This document shows positions 1-9,892 of a stretch of DNA of 64,000 nt, in pieces (within the stretch, counting starts at the first letter, position 1; every line of letters starts with the position of its first letter). Position numbers and translations under genes: made by a program. The stretch is from CALKAL01 sp051846895 (GTDB lineage Bacteria; Bacillota; Bacilli; Bacillales; Alkalibacillaceae), in NCBI GenBank assembly GCA_051846895.1, contig JBPYCQ010000006.1:124001-188000 (forward strand), in the 5' to 3' direction. The notes below the pieces were generated by a model. That model was not told the origin of the DNA, ran no database searches, and was given only the letters and a program-made list of their open reading frames with translations.

Positions 1-999
1 GCGGTTGATGGTGTTGATTTAGAAGGTTATACCGTATTTGAAGCAGTTGCCTTAATCCGTGGGGAAAAAGGGACAGAAGTTACGCTGACGATTGAACGTC
101 CAGGTGAAGAAAAACCGTTTGACGTTGTCATCAAGAGAGATACGATTCCTCTAACAACCGTCTATTCAGATGTTTTAACTGAAAACGGTAAAAAAGTCGG
201 GATTTTAGAAATTCGTTCATTTGCGGAAGGAACAGCTAAAGAATTCCGCGACGAACTATTACGTCTAGAAAATGAAGAAAAAATTGACGGGCTAGTGATT
301 GATGTTCGTGGTAACCCTGGAGGATTATTTAACTCTGTTGAAGATATTTTATCTAATTTTATGGAAGGTGAAGCACCATTCGTTCAAATGGCGAGACGAG
401 ATGAAGAGCCTTATGTCGATTATTTAAACGGCCGTGGTAAAAAAGATTATCCGATTACAGTGTTAGTTAACGAAGGAAGTGCATCTGCGTCTGAAATTTT
501 AGCTGCAGCGATGAAGGAAGTTGGTGGCTATGATATCGTTGGAACGACAACATTTGGTAAAGGAACCGTTCAACAAACGATGGCGCTTGGTGACGGCATG
601 TTGAAGCTCACTATTTTACATTGGTTAAGCCCAGAAGGAAATCAAATTAATGAAGTCGGTGTTGAGCCAACTGTACCTGTTGAACAGCCAGACTTTTATC
701 ATATTACATTAATTCGATTAGACGAACCATTAAAAATAAATATGAATAGTGCCGAAGTTGTGAAGATGCAAGTCATGCTTGATGCAATCGGTTATGATCC
801 AGGCAGAAATGACGGTTACTTTGATGCGAAAACGGAGCAAGCACTTAAACAATTCCAAAGTGACGAAGGACTCTCTGCCACTGGAGTATTAGACGAAGAA
901 TCAAAAAATGCACTTGAAGAATTAGTCATTGAAGCAGTGAACGATAGAGAAAATGACTGGCAGTTACAAAAAGCTGTAGACGTTATGTTTTCTGAATGA
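1..999 (+). CDS. ctpB: C-terminal processing serine protease CtpB (5' end outside window)
   Basis: The frame is open from the first base, so the gene is cut by the window edge and the GTG at 295 is not its start. The visible part begins inside a PDZ domain, continues into an S41 protease core and ends in a C-terminal peptidoglycan-binding domain (about the last 70 residues). The catalytic Ser lies in GSASASEI (about codon 160) and the Lys in FGKGTVQ about 25 residues later, the Ser-Lys dyad of CtpA/CtpB. In B. subtilis CtpB is a secreted, envelope-bound protease that cleaves SpoIVFA to activate pro-sigmaK processing. The next gene is minJ, as in B. subtilis, which supports CtpB over other S41 paralogues. 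The family is certain; the exact orthologue is likely. Confidence 0.9.
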   Translation, partial: AVDGVDLEGYTVFEAVALIRGEKGTEVTLTIERPGEEKPFDVVIKRDTIPLTTVYSDVLTENGKKVGILEIRSFAEGTAKEFRDELLRLENEEKIDGLVIDVRGNPGGLFNSVEDILSNFMEGEAPFVQMARRDEEPYVDYLNGRGKKDYPITVLVNEGSASASEILAAAMKEVGGYDIVGTTTFGKGTVQQTMALGDGMLKLTILHWLSPEGNQINEVGVEPTVPVEQPDFYHITLIRLDEPLKINMNSAEVVKMQVMLDAIGYDPGRNDGYFDAKTEQALKQFQSDEGLSATGVLDEESKNALEELVIEAVNDRENDWQLQKAVDVMFSE

Positions 1000-1006
1000 T
1001 TTCAAA

Positions 1007-1041
1007 TAGATGATTCAACACGTGTTGGATCATCTATTTTT
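1007..1041 (+). terminator. Intrinsic terminator after ctpB
   Basis: A 14-bp near-perfect stem (left arm 1007-1020, right arm 1023-1036, one G-U pair) with a very short loop is followed by five T residues. It starts 7 bp after the ctpB stop codon. Confidence 0.85.
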
Positions 1042-1136
1042 AAATGAATGATGGTGGAGCAAAAGCAGGATAAACATATGTCTTTGTCGAATAAGAAGTT
1101 GAATATTGTTCGGACTTTGAATGGGGGTAAAGCAGC

Positions 1137-2336
1137 ATGGTTTGGGTTGAGGAGATTAGTTACGGTTTGCTGAAAGTTTTTTTACAACCTTTATTATATA
1201 TTACGATTGGCCTTGCCATTTGGACGAGCTATAGACGGGTTAAAGCTGATCGAGTCATGTTCGGACACCGCGTCTTTCCACGTCATGCTGAATGGAGCGG
1301 TACGTGGCTATGGAGTTTACTGTTTTTTGTTTTATTTTCAAGCGCCCTAATTTTTACAGGTGTGACAGTAACTTATGAATGGATGCTCGCCGTATCAATA
1401 ATTATTTTACTAATATCTATATTTAATCAAGTCGCTCTGTTATCTCCAGCCTATACAATTGGTGTAACGACAATCGGATTATATGTCCTTAAACAATTCG
1501 ACCTGTCCCACCCCTTTTTAGATAAAATTTATTCTGTCGATATGCTAATCGTAAGTTACTTACTAATCGGATTGTTATTAGTCGAAGCAATACTCTTTTT
1601 AACAACAAAACGAAATCGCACTTTCCCTCAATTACATAAAGGCAATCGGGGAAAATATATCGGCTCTCACATCGCAAAACGATTAATGATTGTTCCGATG
1701 TTAATGCCTGTTCCAAGTGGAGTACTAACCCTCAGCCCATATTTTGACTGGTGGCCGGTATTTAGCTTAGGCGGCAGCGGATTCAGTTTAATCCTTTTTC
1801 CTTTTTTGATTGGAATATCCCAACGATTTCAAGGATCATTTAGTGAAGTCGGTGCGAAACGGACTGGGAAGTGGCTTTTAGGTTTAGTCGTTTTATTAAT
1901 TGCCGGAGCTGTAGGAGCGAATTTCATTCCTGGGCTAACGATTGCAATTTTCATCGTCGCGTTATTTGGTCGGTTAGGCATTTTATTATTTACGAGGTTT
2001 TCCGATTTGGAAAAACGACCGATTTTCACCCCGCGTTCAGACGGAATGATTGTCGTCGGCGTCATACCCAAATCACCAGCAGACCAAATGGGAGTACTTG
2101 TCGGTGAAGTGATTGAAAAAATTCATGACGTCCCTGTCGCGAATGAGCATGAATTTTTTGAAGTGATGAGTGAAAAACGAACATATTGCAAACTGACCCT
2201 CAGAAACTTGAATGGAGAAATTCGCTTTGCCCAGCGTTCCTTATACGAAGGAGACTTACATGAACTCGGACTCATATTTGTTAAAGAAACTCCGAGGTTT
2301 ACATTAAAAACTGAAATAATTGACCGAGCTGACTAA
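1137..2336 (+). CDS. minJ: Division topology protein MinJ (membrane protein with C-terminal PDZ domain)
   Basis: The 399-residue protein has a run of hydrophobic segments over residues 1-290 (about eight membrane helices) and a C-terminal PDZ domain from about residue 300 (VIPKSPADQMGVLVGEVI carries the typical carboxylate-binding region). Size and architecture match B. subtilis MinJ (397 aa), which bridges DivIVA and MinD at the cell poles and so restricts FtsZ. The ATG at 1137 follows a GGGGG ribosome site at 1123-1127. Its place between ctpB and uvrB also matches. MinJ homologues diverge quickly, so the name rests on architecture plus synteny. Confidence 0.85.
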   Translation: MVWVEEISYGLLKVFLQPLLYITIGLAIWTSYRRVKADRVMFGHRVFPRHAEWSGTWLWSLLFFVLFSSALIFTGVTVTYEWMLAVSIIILLISIFNQVALLSPAYTIGVTTIGLYVLKQFDLSHPFLDKIYSVDMLIVSYLLIGLLLVEAILFLTTKRNRTFPQLHKGNRGKYIGSHIAKRLMIVPMLMPVPSGVLTLSPYFDWWPVFSLGGSGFSLILFPFLIGISQRFQGSFSEVGAKRTGKWLLGLVVLLIAGAVGANFIPGLTIAIFIVALFGRLGILLFTRFSDLEKRPIFTPRSDGMIVVGVIPKSPADQMGVLVGEVIEKIHDVPVANEHEFFEVMSEKRTYCKLTLRNLNGEIRFAQRSLYEGDLHELGLIFVKETPRFTLKTEIIDRAD

Positions 2337-2357
2337 GCCCGGTCAATTATTTTTTTC
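2315..2357 (+). terminator. Terminator overlapping the minJ stop codon
   Basis: The arms AATAATTGACCG (from 2316) and CGGTCAATTATT (from 2340) enclose the minJ stop codon in the loop and are followed by a T run. The first repeat array begins 12 bp later. Confidence 0.85.
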
Positions 2358-2368
2358 AGCGAAGTGTA

Positions 2369-2510
2369 ATTGTTCAAAGTTGGTGTGCGATTGTTCAAAG
2401 ATGGGGAGTAATTGTTCAAAGTCGAGGTGCGATTGTTCAAAGATGGTGTGTGATTGTTCAAAGTCGAGGTGCGATTGTTCAAAGATGAGGTGCAATTGTC
2501 CAAACCTGAG
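2369..2510 (+). repeat. Family A array: 7 units of a 21-bp repeat (core ATTGTTCAAAG)
   Basis: Units begin at 2369, 2390, 2411, 2432, 2453, 2474 and 2495, exactly 21 bp apart. The first 11 bp are nearly invariant and the last 10 bp vary (GTTGGTGTGCG, GATGGGGAGTA and so on). The final unit is degenerate (TGTCCAAAC). The array fills the gap between the minJ terminator and uvrB; the remaining 90 bp before uvrB are AT-rich and hold the possible LexA site. The period of 7 codons keeps a frame open, but I see no gene here. Confidence 0.95.
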
Positions 2511-2601
2511 GAAAAATTATGCTAATGCGCTCTGCTTTTTAGTTCATATGAGATGTTTTATAATAGGAATGTCAATAAATTTTATAAAAAAGTTTCAAAA
2601 T

Positions 2602-2615
2602 AGAATATTTGTTCG
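2602..2615 (+). promoter_or_regulatory. Possible LexA (SOS) box upstream of uvrB
   Basis: AGAATATTTGTTCG matches 8 of the 10 fixed bases of the Gram-positive SOS box CGAAC-N4-GTTCG. It lies 52 bp before the uvrB start. uvrB is SOS-controlled in B. subtilis. I could not place a convincing -35/-10 pair around it, so this is tentative. Confidence 0.4.
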
Positions 2616-2667
2616 TGTTTTTATGTTAAACTAATGGGTAGTATAGTGATAAATTGGAGATGGTGTT

Positions 2668-4647
2668 GTGGAAGATAAGTTTCAACTCGTATCGAAGTAT
2701 AAACCTGAGGGTGATCAGCCGTCAGCGATAAAGGAAATCGTTGAGCGTATAAATAAAAATGAGAAACATTTAACTTTACTTGGTGCAACGGGTACTGGGA
2801 AGACGTTTACTGTTTCTAATGTTGTTACAGAGATTAATCGTCCAACATTAGTCATTGCTCATAATAAAACATTGGCGGGGCAGCTTTATAGTGAGTTTAA
2901 AGAATTTTTCCCAAACAATGCTGTAGAGTATTTTGTTAGTTATTATGATTATTATCAGCCTGAGGCGTATGTTCCTTCAACAGATACGTATATTGAAAAA
3001 GATGCGAGCATTAATGATGAAATTGATAAATTGAGACACTCGGCGACATCATCTTTATTTGAACGGAATGATGTATTAATTGTTGCGAGTGTGTCGTGTA
3101 TTTATGGTTTAGGTTCGCCTGAGGAGTATCGTGACCTTGTTCTATCATTACGTGTAGGTATGGAAAAAGAGCGTAATCAAATTTTAAGAAACTTGGTCGA
3201 CATTCAATATTCACGTAATGACATCGATTTTCAGCGTGGAACATTCCGCGTGCGTGGGGATTCGGTTGAAATTATTCCTGCGTCACGTGAGGAGAATTGT
3301 ATACGTGTTGAGTTTTTCGGAGATGAAATTGATCGCATTCGTGAGGTTGACGTTTTAACAGGTGAAATTATTGGTGACCGTGAACATGTAGCGATATTTC
3401 CAGCCTCTCACTTCGTCACTCGTGAAGAAAAAATGAAAAAAGCAATTGAAAATATTGAAAAAGAGCTTGAGGAGCAGCTTGAAAAGTTTCACAACGAAGG
3501 TAAGCTATTAGAAGCCCAAAGACTTGAACAGCGTACACGCTATGATTTAGAGATGATGCGTGAGATGGGTTTTTGTTCAGGGATTGAGAATTATTCAAGG
3601 CATTTGACGTTCCGCGAGCCAGGGGCAACGCCGTATACATTATTAGATTATTTTCCTGACAATTCGTTGATCGTCGTTGATGAATCTCACGTAACATTAC
3701 CGCAAATTCGTGGAATGTATAATGGTGACCGTGCAAGAAAAATGACGCTCGTCGACCACGGGTTTCGTCTACCATCAGCGCTTGATAACCGTCCGTTAAA
3801 ATTTGAAGAGTTCGAAAAACATATAGAAAATATTTTGTATGTCTCAGCAACGCCTGGTGATTATGAGATGGAGCATTCACCAAAAGTTATTGAACAGATT
3901 ATCCGTCCGACAGGGTTACTTGATCCGAAAATTGATGTGCGCCCGATAAAAGGTCAAATCGATAATTTAATAGGCGAAATTAACAAACGTATTGAGCGAA
4001 ATGAACGGGTGCTTGTGACGACATTAACGATAAAAATGTCTGAAGATTTAACAGACTATTTACAAGAGATGGGGATAAAAGTTGCCTATCTTCATTCCGA
4101 AATTAAAACTCTCGAGCGAATTGAGATCATTCGAGATTTAAGACTTGGTGTTTATGATGTGTTAGTCGGGATTAACTTACTTCGTGAAGGGCTTGACATA
4201 CCTGAAGTTTCGCTCGTTGCTATTTTAGATGCTGACAAAGAAGGTTTTTTGAGATCAGAACGTTCGTTAATTCAAACGATTGGACGTGCTGCGCGTAATG
4301 AGAACGGTGAAGTCATTATGTACGCTGACAAAATAACGAGATCCATGCGAGTAGCAATAGAAGAAACGAATCGTCGACGTGAAATTCAAGAAGAACATAA
4401 TAAAAAGCACGGCATTACACCGAAAACAATCAAGAAAGATGTGCGTGACGTCATTCGTGCAACTTATGAGTCAGTCGTTGAAGATGAGAAGGATCCTGTA
4501 AAAGAATACGATTCATTATCAAAAGAAGAAAAGAAAGAATTAATTGCTAAGCTTGAAGCTGAAATGAAACAGGCAGCTAAAGATTTAGATTTCGAAAAAG
4601 CGATGGAACTGCGTGATGTTATTTTCGAGTTGAAAGTGGAAGGATGA
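2668..4647 (+). CDS. uvrB: UvrABC excinuclease subunit B
   Basis: UvrB is the helicase-like damage-verification subunit of nucleotide excision repair. It is loaded by UvrA and recruits UvrC. Visible features are Walker A GATGTGKT (about residue 40), the YYDYYQPEAY beta-hairpin that clamps DNA, the DESH box, the QTIGRAARN motif VI and a C-terminal UVR (UvrC-binding) helix pair. The length of 659 aa is normal. The start is GTG at 2668, about 7 bp after a GGAGA site. The stop codon overlaps the uvrA leader, so uvrB and uvrA form one operon. Certain identification. Confidence 0.98.
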   Translation: MEDKFQLVSKYKPEGDQPSAIKEIVERINKNEKHLTLLGATGTGKTFTVSNVVTEINRPTLVIAHNKTLAGQLYSEFKEFFPNNAVEYFVSYYDYYQPEAYVPSTDTYIEKDASINDEIDKLRHSATSSLFERNDVLIVASVSCIYGLGSPEEYRDLVLSLRVGMEKERNQILRNLVDIQYSRNDIDFQRGTFRVRGDSVEIIPASREENCIRVEFFGDEIDRIREVDVLTGEIIGDREHVAIFPASHFVTREEKMKKAIENIEKELEEQLEKFHNEGKLLEAQRLEQRTRYDLEMMREMGFCSGIENYSRHLTFREPGATPYTLLDYFPDNSLIVVDESHVTLPQIRGMYNGDRARKMTLVDHGFRLPSALDNRPLKFEEFEKHIENILYVSATPGDYEMEHSPKVIEQIIRPTGLLDPKIDVRPIKGQIDNLIGEINKRIERNERVLVTTLTIKMSEDLTDYLQEMGIKVAYLHSEIKTLERIEIIRDLRLGVYDVLVGINLLREGLDIPEVSLVAILDADKEGFLRSERSLIQTIGRAARNENGEVIMYADKITRSMRVAIEETNRRREIQEEHNKKHGITPKTIKKDVRDVIRATYESVVEDEKDPVKEYDSLSKEEKKELIAKLEAEMKQAAKDLDFEKAMELRDVIFELKVEG

Positions 4648-4652
4648 ACAGT

Positions 4653-7523
4653 ATGACGATGAAGTCGATTACGATTCAAGGTGCTCGGGCACATAATTTA
4701 AAAAATATAAATGTTAACATACCTAAAAATAAACTAGTCGTTATGACGGGTCTTTCTGGTTCTGGGAAGTCTTCTTTGGCATTTGATACAATTTATGCCG
4801 AAGGACAACGTCGCTACGTTGAGTCTCTCTCGGCTTATGCACGTCAATTTTTAGGGCAAATGGATAAACCAGACGTCGATGCCATCGAAGGGCTTTCTCC
4901 AGCTATTTCTATCGACCAAAAAACGACGAGTAAAAACCCGCGTTCAACGGTAGGAACGGTAACAGAGGTTTACGATTATTTGCGTCTACTATATGCACGG
5001 GTTGGGCGTCCGATTTGTCCGATTCATGGAGAAGAAATTTCCGCTCAAACTGTTGAACAAATGGTGGATCAAATATTAGATTTACCTGAAAGATCACGTT
5101 TGCAAATTTTAGCCCCTGTCATTCAAGGTAAAAAAGGTGAGCATGTAAAAGTACTGAACGACTTGAAAAAGGAAGGCTATGTCCGCTTACGTGTTAACGG
5201 AGAAATGCGTGAAATTAGTGAAGATATTGAACTGGAAAAAAACAAGAAACATACGATAGAAGTTGTGATCGACCGAATTATCGTTAAAGAAGGTATTGAG
5301 ACGAGACTGTCTGACTCTCTTGAAACCGCACTTAAATTAAGTGGCGGTCAAGTCGTTGTTGATGTCATTGATGATGAAGAGATGCTTTTTAATGAACATC
5401 ACGCTTGTCCAATATGTGGCTTTACGATAGGTGAATTAGAGCCGAGACTGTTTTCATTTAACAGTCCTTTTGGTGCTTGTAAAACGTGTGACGGTTTAGG
5501 ATCGCGGCTAGAAGTGGACATTGATTTAGTAATCCCTGATTGGAATTTTTCTTTAAATGAAGGAGCGATTGTTGCCTGGGAGCCAATCACTTCTCAATAT
5601 TATCCACAAATGTTGAAAAGCGTTTGTGATCATTATGATATTGATATGAATATGCCTGTGAAAGATATTCCGAAAGAAAAGTTTGATAAAATTCTTTACG
5701 GAAGCGGTAAAGAGCAAATTCGCTTTTACTATAAAAATGATCAAGGGGTAGTTCGAGATAACTATATTCATTTCGAAGGAGTCGCATCAAACATTGCAAG
5801 ACGTTATCGGGAAACCGTTTCAAGCTTTACTCGCGAACAGATGGAAAAATATATGACTCAAACAGATTGCCCAACATGTGATGGCTACCGACTGACAGGT
5901 GAAGCATTAGCTGTAAAAGTTGACGGTAAACATATTGGGCAGATCACAGAAATGTCCGTAACTAAAATTTTGTCTTGGATTGACTCAATTAGTTTAACTG
6001 AAAAAGAACGTCAAATCGCGACGATGATCGTTAAAGAAATTAGTGAGCGCCTCACTTTTTTAAAAAATGTCGGTCTTGATTATTTAACCTTGTCGCGCTC
6101 AGCTGGGACATTATCTGGTGGAGAAGCTCAACGTATCCGCCTTGCAACACAAATTGGATCTGCTTTAACGGGGGTTTTATACGTTCTAGATGAGCCTTCA
6201 ATTGGTTTACATCAACGTGATAACGATCGCCTTATTCAAACGTTGAAACGGATGCGTGATTTAGATAATACGCTCATTGTAGTCGAACATGATGAAGATA
6301 CGATGTTGGCGGCTGATTGGCTCATCGATATCGGCCCGGGTGCAGGGACCCATGGGGGAGAAATTGTTGCGAGTGGACCACCTGAAGAAGTGATGAAAAA
6401 TGATTCTTCGTTAACAGGTGCGTATTTAAGCGGGAAAAAATTTATTGCTCTTCCAACAGAACGGCGGAAAATTGATAAAAAACGTATGCTAAAAATTAAT
6501 AAGGCAGAAGAACATAATTTGAAAAAAGTCGACGTTTCGATCCCTTTAGGCGTGATGACTTGTGTGACAGGTGTTTCTGGATCGGGGAAAAGTACGTTAG
6601 TAAATGACATTTTGTACAAATCGCTATCGCAAAAACTGCATCGCGGGAAATCGAAGCCTGGTAAACATAAGTCAATAGAAGGAATTAAACAGCTTGAAAA
6701 AGTGATTGATATTGACCAGTCGCCGATTGGAAGAACACCTCGCTCGAACTCGGCGACATATACGGGAGTGTTCGATGATATTCGTGACGTCTTTTCACAA
6801 ACAAGTGAAGCAAAAATCCGAGGCTACAGCAAAGGGCGTTTCAGCTTTAATGTGAAAGGTGGCCGCTGTGAAGCTTGCCGGGGTGATGGAATTATCAAAA
6901 TTGAAATGCACTTCTTACCAGATGTGTACGTCCCTTGTGAAGTTTGTCATGGAAAAAGGTACAATAGAGAGACGTTGGAAGTTAAATATAAAGGGAAAAA
7001 CATTGCTGATGTATTAGATATGCGTGTGGAAGAAGCGCTTGAATTTTTTGAAAACATTCCGAAGATTAAACGTAAGCTACAAACAATTTATGACGTTGGA
7101 TTAGGGTACGTTCGTCTCGGGCAACCAGCTACGACACTATCAGGTGGAGAAGCGCAACGAGTGAAATTAGCGAGTGAGTTGCATCGTCGGTCAAATGGAC
7201 GTTCGCTCTATATATTAGATGAACCGACGACAGGTTTGCACGTTGACGATATTGCGCGTTTGCTCGTCGTGTTGCAACGGCTAGTTGAAAATGGGGACAC
7301 GGTCTTAATTATTGAACATAATTTAGATGTGATCAAAACAGCTGATTACATTATCGACTTAGGCCCTGAAGGTGGAGAAGGTGGCGGACAAATCGTTGCA
7401 ACTGGAACACCTGAAGATATTACAAAAGTAGCGGAATCTTATACAGGAAAGTATTTAAAGCCTGTTTTAGAACGTGACCGTAAACGAATGGAAGAACGTT
7501 TAGTAGAAAGTACGATGAAGTAA
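4653..7523 (+). CDS. uvrA: UvrABC excinuclease subunit A
   Basis: UvrA is the dimeric damage sensor of excision repair, with two ABC ATPase modules. Seen here are Walker A GLSGSGKS near the N-terminus and GVSGSGKS in the second half, two LSGGEAQR signature motifs, and zinc-binding CxxC pairs (CPICGF, CKTCDG; CEACRGDG, CEVCHGKR). I chose the ATG at 4653 because the GGAAGG site at 4638-4643 is 9 bp upstream. The in-frame ATG at 4644 touches that site and is unlikely to be used. The product is 956 aa, the usual size. Confidence 0.97.
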   Translation: MTMKSITIQGARAHNLKNINVNIPKNKLVVMTGLSGSGKSSLAFDTIYAEGQRRYVESLSAYARQFLGQMDKPDVDAIEGLSPAISIDQKTTSKNPRSTVGTVTEVYDYLRLLYARVGRPICPIHGEEISAQTVEQMVDQILDLPERSRLQILAPVIQGKKGEHVKVLNDLKKEGYVRLRVNGEMREISEDIELEKNKKHTIEVVIDRIIVKEGIETRLSDSLETALKLSGGQVVVDVIDDEEMLFNEHHACPICGFTIGELEPRLFSFNSPFGACKTCDGLGSRLEVDIDLVIPDWNFSLNEGAIVAWEPITSQYYPQMLKSVCDHYDIDMNMPVKDIPKEKFDKILYGSGKEQIRFYYKNDQGVVRDNYIHFEGVASNIARRYRETVSSFTREQMEKYMTQTDCPTCDGYRLTGEALAVKVDGKHIGQITEMSVTKILSWIDSISLTEKERQIATMIVKEISERLTFLKNVGLDYLTLSRSAGTLSGGEAQRIRLATQIGSALTGVLYVLDEPSIGLHQRDNDRLIQTLKRMRDLDNTLIVVEHDEDTMLAADWLIDIGPGAGTHGGEIVASGPPEEVMKNDSSLTGAYLSGKKFIALPTERRKIDKKRMLKINKAEEHNLKKVDVSIPLGVMTCVTGVSGSGKSTLVNDILYKSLSQKLHRGKSKPGKHKSIEGIKQLEKVIDIDQSPIGRTPRSNSATYTGVFDDIRDVFSQTSEAKIRGYSKGRFSFNVKGGRCEACRGDGIIKIEMHFLPDVYVPCEVCHGKRYNRETLEVKYKGKNIADVLDMRVEEALEFFENIPKIKRKLQTIYDVGLGYVRLGQPATTLSGGEAQRVKLASELHRRSNGRSLYILDEPTTGLHVDDIARLLVVLQRLVENGDTVLIIEHNLDVIKTADYIIDLGPEGGEGGGQIVATGTPEDITKVAESYTGKYLKPVLERDRKRMEERLVESTMK

Positions 7524-7542
7524 ACTGTGAGGAGGACGAATC

Positions 7543-7896
7543 GTGAAGGCCATACAAATGGAAGAGGTACAACAATATATTGATCAATTCGTAAATAAGG
7601 AAGTTTATATTCATTTAGAGACGACGAATGGGGCGTACGCTAAACATTTTGATAAAAATGCTTACAATGTTGGCGCTTATATAAGAAATGCAAAATTGAC
7701 TTATGAACGCGGGAAAATAGTTGAACAAGAAGGATCTTACCGTGTTGGGTTAAAGCATGATATTGGTTGGATTTATGCTGAAGGATTAACGGACTATGAA
7801 ATGACTGAGCATGGACAGCTATTACTAACGGGACATGACCGTGAAGGGCGACTAATGGTAACCCTGGAGATAAGCCGCAAACCTTTTTCATATTAA
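7543..7896 (+). CDS. yojF: YojF family protein (DUF1806), partner of bshB2
   Basis: This 117-residue soluble protein matches the YojF/DUF1806 family in size and in its conserved blocks (YIHLETTNGAYA near residue 25, KHDIGWIYAEGLT near residue 70). In B. subtilis yojF lies directly before bshB2 as it does here, and the two are probably cotranscribed. Its biochemical role is not established; it may assist bacillithiol synthesis. GTG start at 7543 after a GGAGGA site. It begins 19 bp after uvrA stops, so it may be read from the uvr operon. This linkage to uvrBA is not the B. subtilis arrangement. Confidence 0.8.
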   Translation: MKAIQMEEVQQYIDQFVNKEVYIHLETTNGAYAKHFDKNAYNVGAYIRNAKLTYERGKIVEQEGSYRVGLKHDIGWIYAEGLTDYEMTEHGQLLLTGHDREGRLMVTLEISRKPFSY

Positions 7897-7968
7897 TGTG
7901 TAAATGATTTTTTCTTAAAAGGCGGCTGAACGAGCGGGTAAGAGTATGAACTTTTAGGAGGTCGAACA

Positions 7969-8658
7969 ATGAATTTTAATGAACATAAACATGTCGTTGT
8001 CATTTATCCACATCCAGATGATGAATCATTCGGAACAGCAGGAACGATTACAAAATTCCGTGAAGCCGATGTTCCAGTGACGTATTTATGTGGGACGTTA
8101 GGTGAAATGGGACGGAATATGGGCAATCCTTTTTTTGCAAATCGTGAAACATTACCAGAGATTAGAAAGAAGGAATTGCAAGAAGCTTGTCGAATTTTAG
8201 ATATGGACTTAGTGATGCTTGGACTTCGTGATAAAACGATTGAATTCGAATCACGTGATGAAATTGCCGAACGTCTTAAAAAATATATTGAAGATTTGGG
8301 TGCGACGTTAGTTATTACTTTTTATCCGCCTTATGCTGTCCACCCAGACCATAACGCATTAGGTGCAGCTGCTTTTGAAGCAGTGAAGCGGATTGAAAAA
8401 AATCGCAGACCAGAGCTGTGGGCGAATGCGATTATTGCAAATCGTGAGGATTATATCGGAGCACCGGATATTGTTGTTGATACGATAGACGTTTTTGATA
8501 CAAAAGTTAAAGCACTTGAGGCACACCGTTCTCAAGTAGAAGGAATGCTTAGTAAATTACTTGATGGTGAAAAATCTGAAGATCAAAAAGAGAGAATATT
8601 AAGCCGTTTTCAGTACGAGACATACTACCGCGTCGATGTAGATGAAGTTGAGTTTTAG
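7969..8658 (+). CDS. bshB2: Bacillithiol biosynthesis deacetylase BshB2
   Basis: A LmbE/PIG-L family zinc-dependent deacetylase that removes the acetyl group from GlcNAc-malate, the second step of bacillithiol synthesis. The metal motif HPDDES is at residues 15-20 and the downstream VHPDHNALG block is at about residue 125. The length of 229 aa and the adjacent yojF point to BshB2 rather than BshB1. The start ATG has a TTTTAGGAGGTC site 7 bp upstream. Bacillithiol is the main low-molecular-weight thiol of Bacillaceae, so this supports the taxonomic call. Confidence 0.92.
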   Translation: MNFNEHKHVVVIYPHPDDESFGTAGTITKFREADVPVTYLCGTLGEMGRNMGNPFFANRETLPEIRKKELQEACRILDMDLVMLGLRDKTIEFESRDEIAERLKKYIEDLGATLVITFYPPYAVHPDHNALGAAAFEAVKRIEKNRRPELWANAIIANREDYIGAPDIVVDTIDVFDTKVKALEAHRSQVEGMLSKLLDGEKSEDQKERILSRFQYETYYRVDVDEVEF

Positions 8659-8809
8659 AGGCTTACTCTCCCTTTTAATATAGAAGACAATCTAGCGTCT
8701 CCGTCTCCAGTCTGAAAATAATAGGCTTATTTTCGGTCTAGTGTATGATGGCACTTTTGAGCTTTAAAAGTAAAATAGATAGTAAGAATTGTTTTAGGGG
8801 GACTTTCCG

Positions 8810-9877
8810 ATGAATGAGAAAAAGCGTAGAATTTTGCAAATGCTTGAAGAAGGCCACATCACTGCCGAAGAGGCTGAGAGTTTACTAGAAACGCTAGAAG
8901 ATCAGCAAGGTCGAAATAACAATAGTGAAGAAAAAAATCAAGATGAACCTAAACGTACGTTTCAAGATTCATTAAAAAGTTTTACTGAAGGTATTTTTCA
9001 TATTATTGATGATACTGTTCAAAAAGTAAAAGAAGGACCTTTTGAATTTAACTTTTCACATGTTAATGTTAAAAGAAATTTTGACTTCTCAAGTGATTTT
9101 GTAAAATATTTGAACTTTGATTTACAAAATGGGAGTGTTGAAATTTTACCGTCAGATGATTCGTTCATTCATGTAGAAATTAAGGCAAAAGTGTTTAAAG
9201 AAACCGACCAACAGATAGCCGAAGAAATTTTTGATAAATATATCAATGTAGAAGTCGATGATGAAACACTTCATTTTGAACAAAACAAGAAGCATATTTC
9301 TCTTTCTACGATCGTATATTTACCTAGAAAAGACTATAAACAAGCTTATATTAAAACGATGAATGGCTCGTTTACCATTCGCTCTTCATCAATTAATATT
9401 GCTAGAATCTCATCAATCAACGGTAGTATTAAATTAAGCGACTATGAAGGGGAAGCATTATACGCTGAGACGAAGCATGGTTCCATTCGATTAGATGATA
9501 TTGATGTTTCAAAAATTAAAGCAGAAACAACGACCGGATCACTCTACGTCGATGGAAAACTTGAATATTTAGATGGTAGTGTCGTGACTGGTAGTGTTCG
9601 GACTTATATTAAGAATGTAAATGCGAAAAGAGCCGATTTAAAAACGACGACTGGTTCAATTCAGTTATCTTTTCCGAAAGAGTTACAAGTCAACGGGAAT
9701 GCCAACACTAACTTTGGTAGTATCGACATTAATTCTCCTAATATGACTATCAATCAACTAGAAAACCAAACGATACGCAAACATTTTGAGTTTTATAATT
9801 CTAAAGGTGAGAGTAATTATTTTGATGTTGATCTATCAACTAAAACAGGTAGTATTAGAGTAAATACGATGTCTTAA
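8810..9877 (+). CDS. yvlB: YvlB/LiaX-type envelope-stress protein (DUF4097)
   Basis: The first 30 residues form the short helical module (ILQMLEEGHITAEEAESLL) seen at the N-terminus of YvlB and enterococcal LiaX. After an acidic linker, residues 100-355 form a DUF4097 beta-helix with recurring TGSI/NGSI turns (TMNGSF, SINGSI, TKHGSI, TTGSLY, TTGSIQ, KTGSIR). No signal peptide is visible, so it is likely cytoplasmic or membrane-peripheral. B. subtilis yvlABCD responds to cell-envelope stress; here only yvlB and yvlD are present, 15 bp apart. Start ATG with AGGGGGA upstream. Confidence 0.85.
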   Translation: MNEKKRRILQMLEEGHITAEEAESLLETLEDQQGRNNNSEEKNQDEPKRTFQDSLKSFTEGIFHIIDDTVQKVKEGPFEFNFSHVNVKRNFDFSSDFVKYLNFDLQNGSVEILPSDDSFIHVEIKAKVFKETDQQIAEEIFDKYINVEVDDETLHFEQNKKHISLSTIVYLPRKDYKQAYIKTMNGSFTIRSSSINIARISSINGSIKLSDYEGEALYAETKHGSIRLDDIDVSKIKAETTTGSLYVDGKLEYLDGSVVTGSVRTYIKNVNAKRADLKTTTGSIQLSFPKELQVNGNANTNFGSIDINSPNMTINQLENQTIRKHFEFYNSKGESNYFDVDLSTKTGSIRVNTMS

Positions 9878-9892
9878 GAAAGGAATTTTTAT

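Noticed and set aside
2320..2634. Open frame rich in CDCSK heptads through the first array
   Set aside because: It exists only because 21 bp is 7 codons; it starts inside the minJ terminator and has no ribosome site.
3416..3883. 155-codon frame antisense to uvrB
   Set aside because: A shadow of uvrB codon use; no ribosome site and no known family.
4644..4652. ATG at 4644 as uvrA start
   Set aside because: It directly touches the GGAAGG ribosome site; ATG 4653 has correct spacing.
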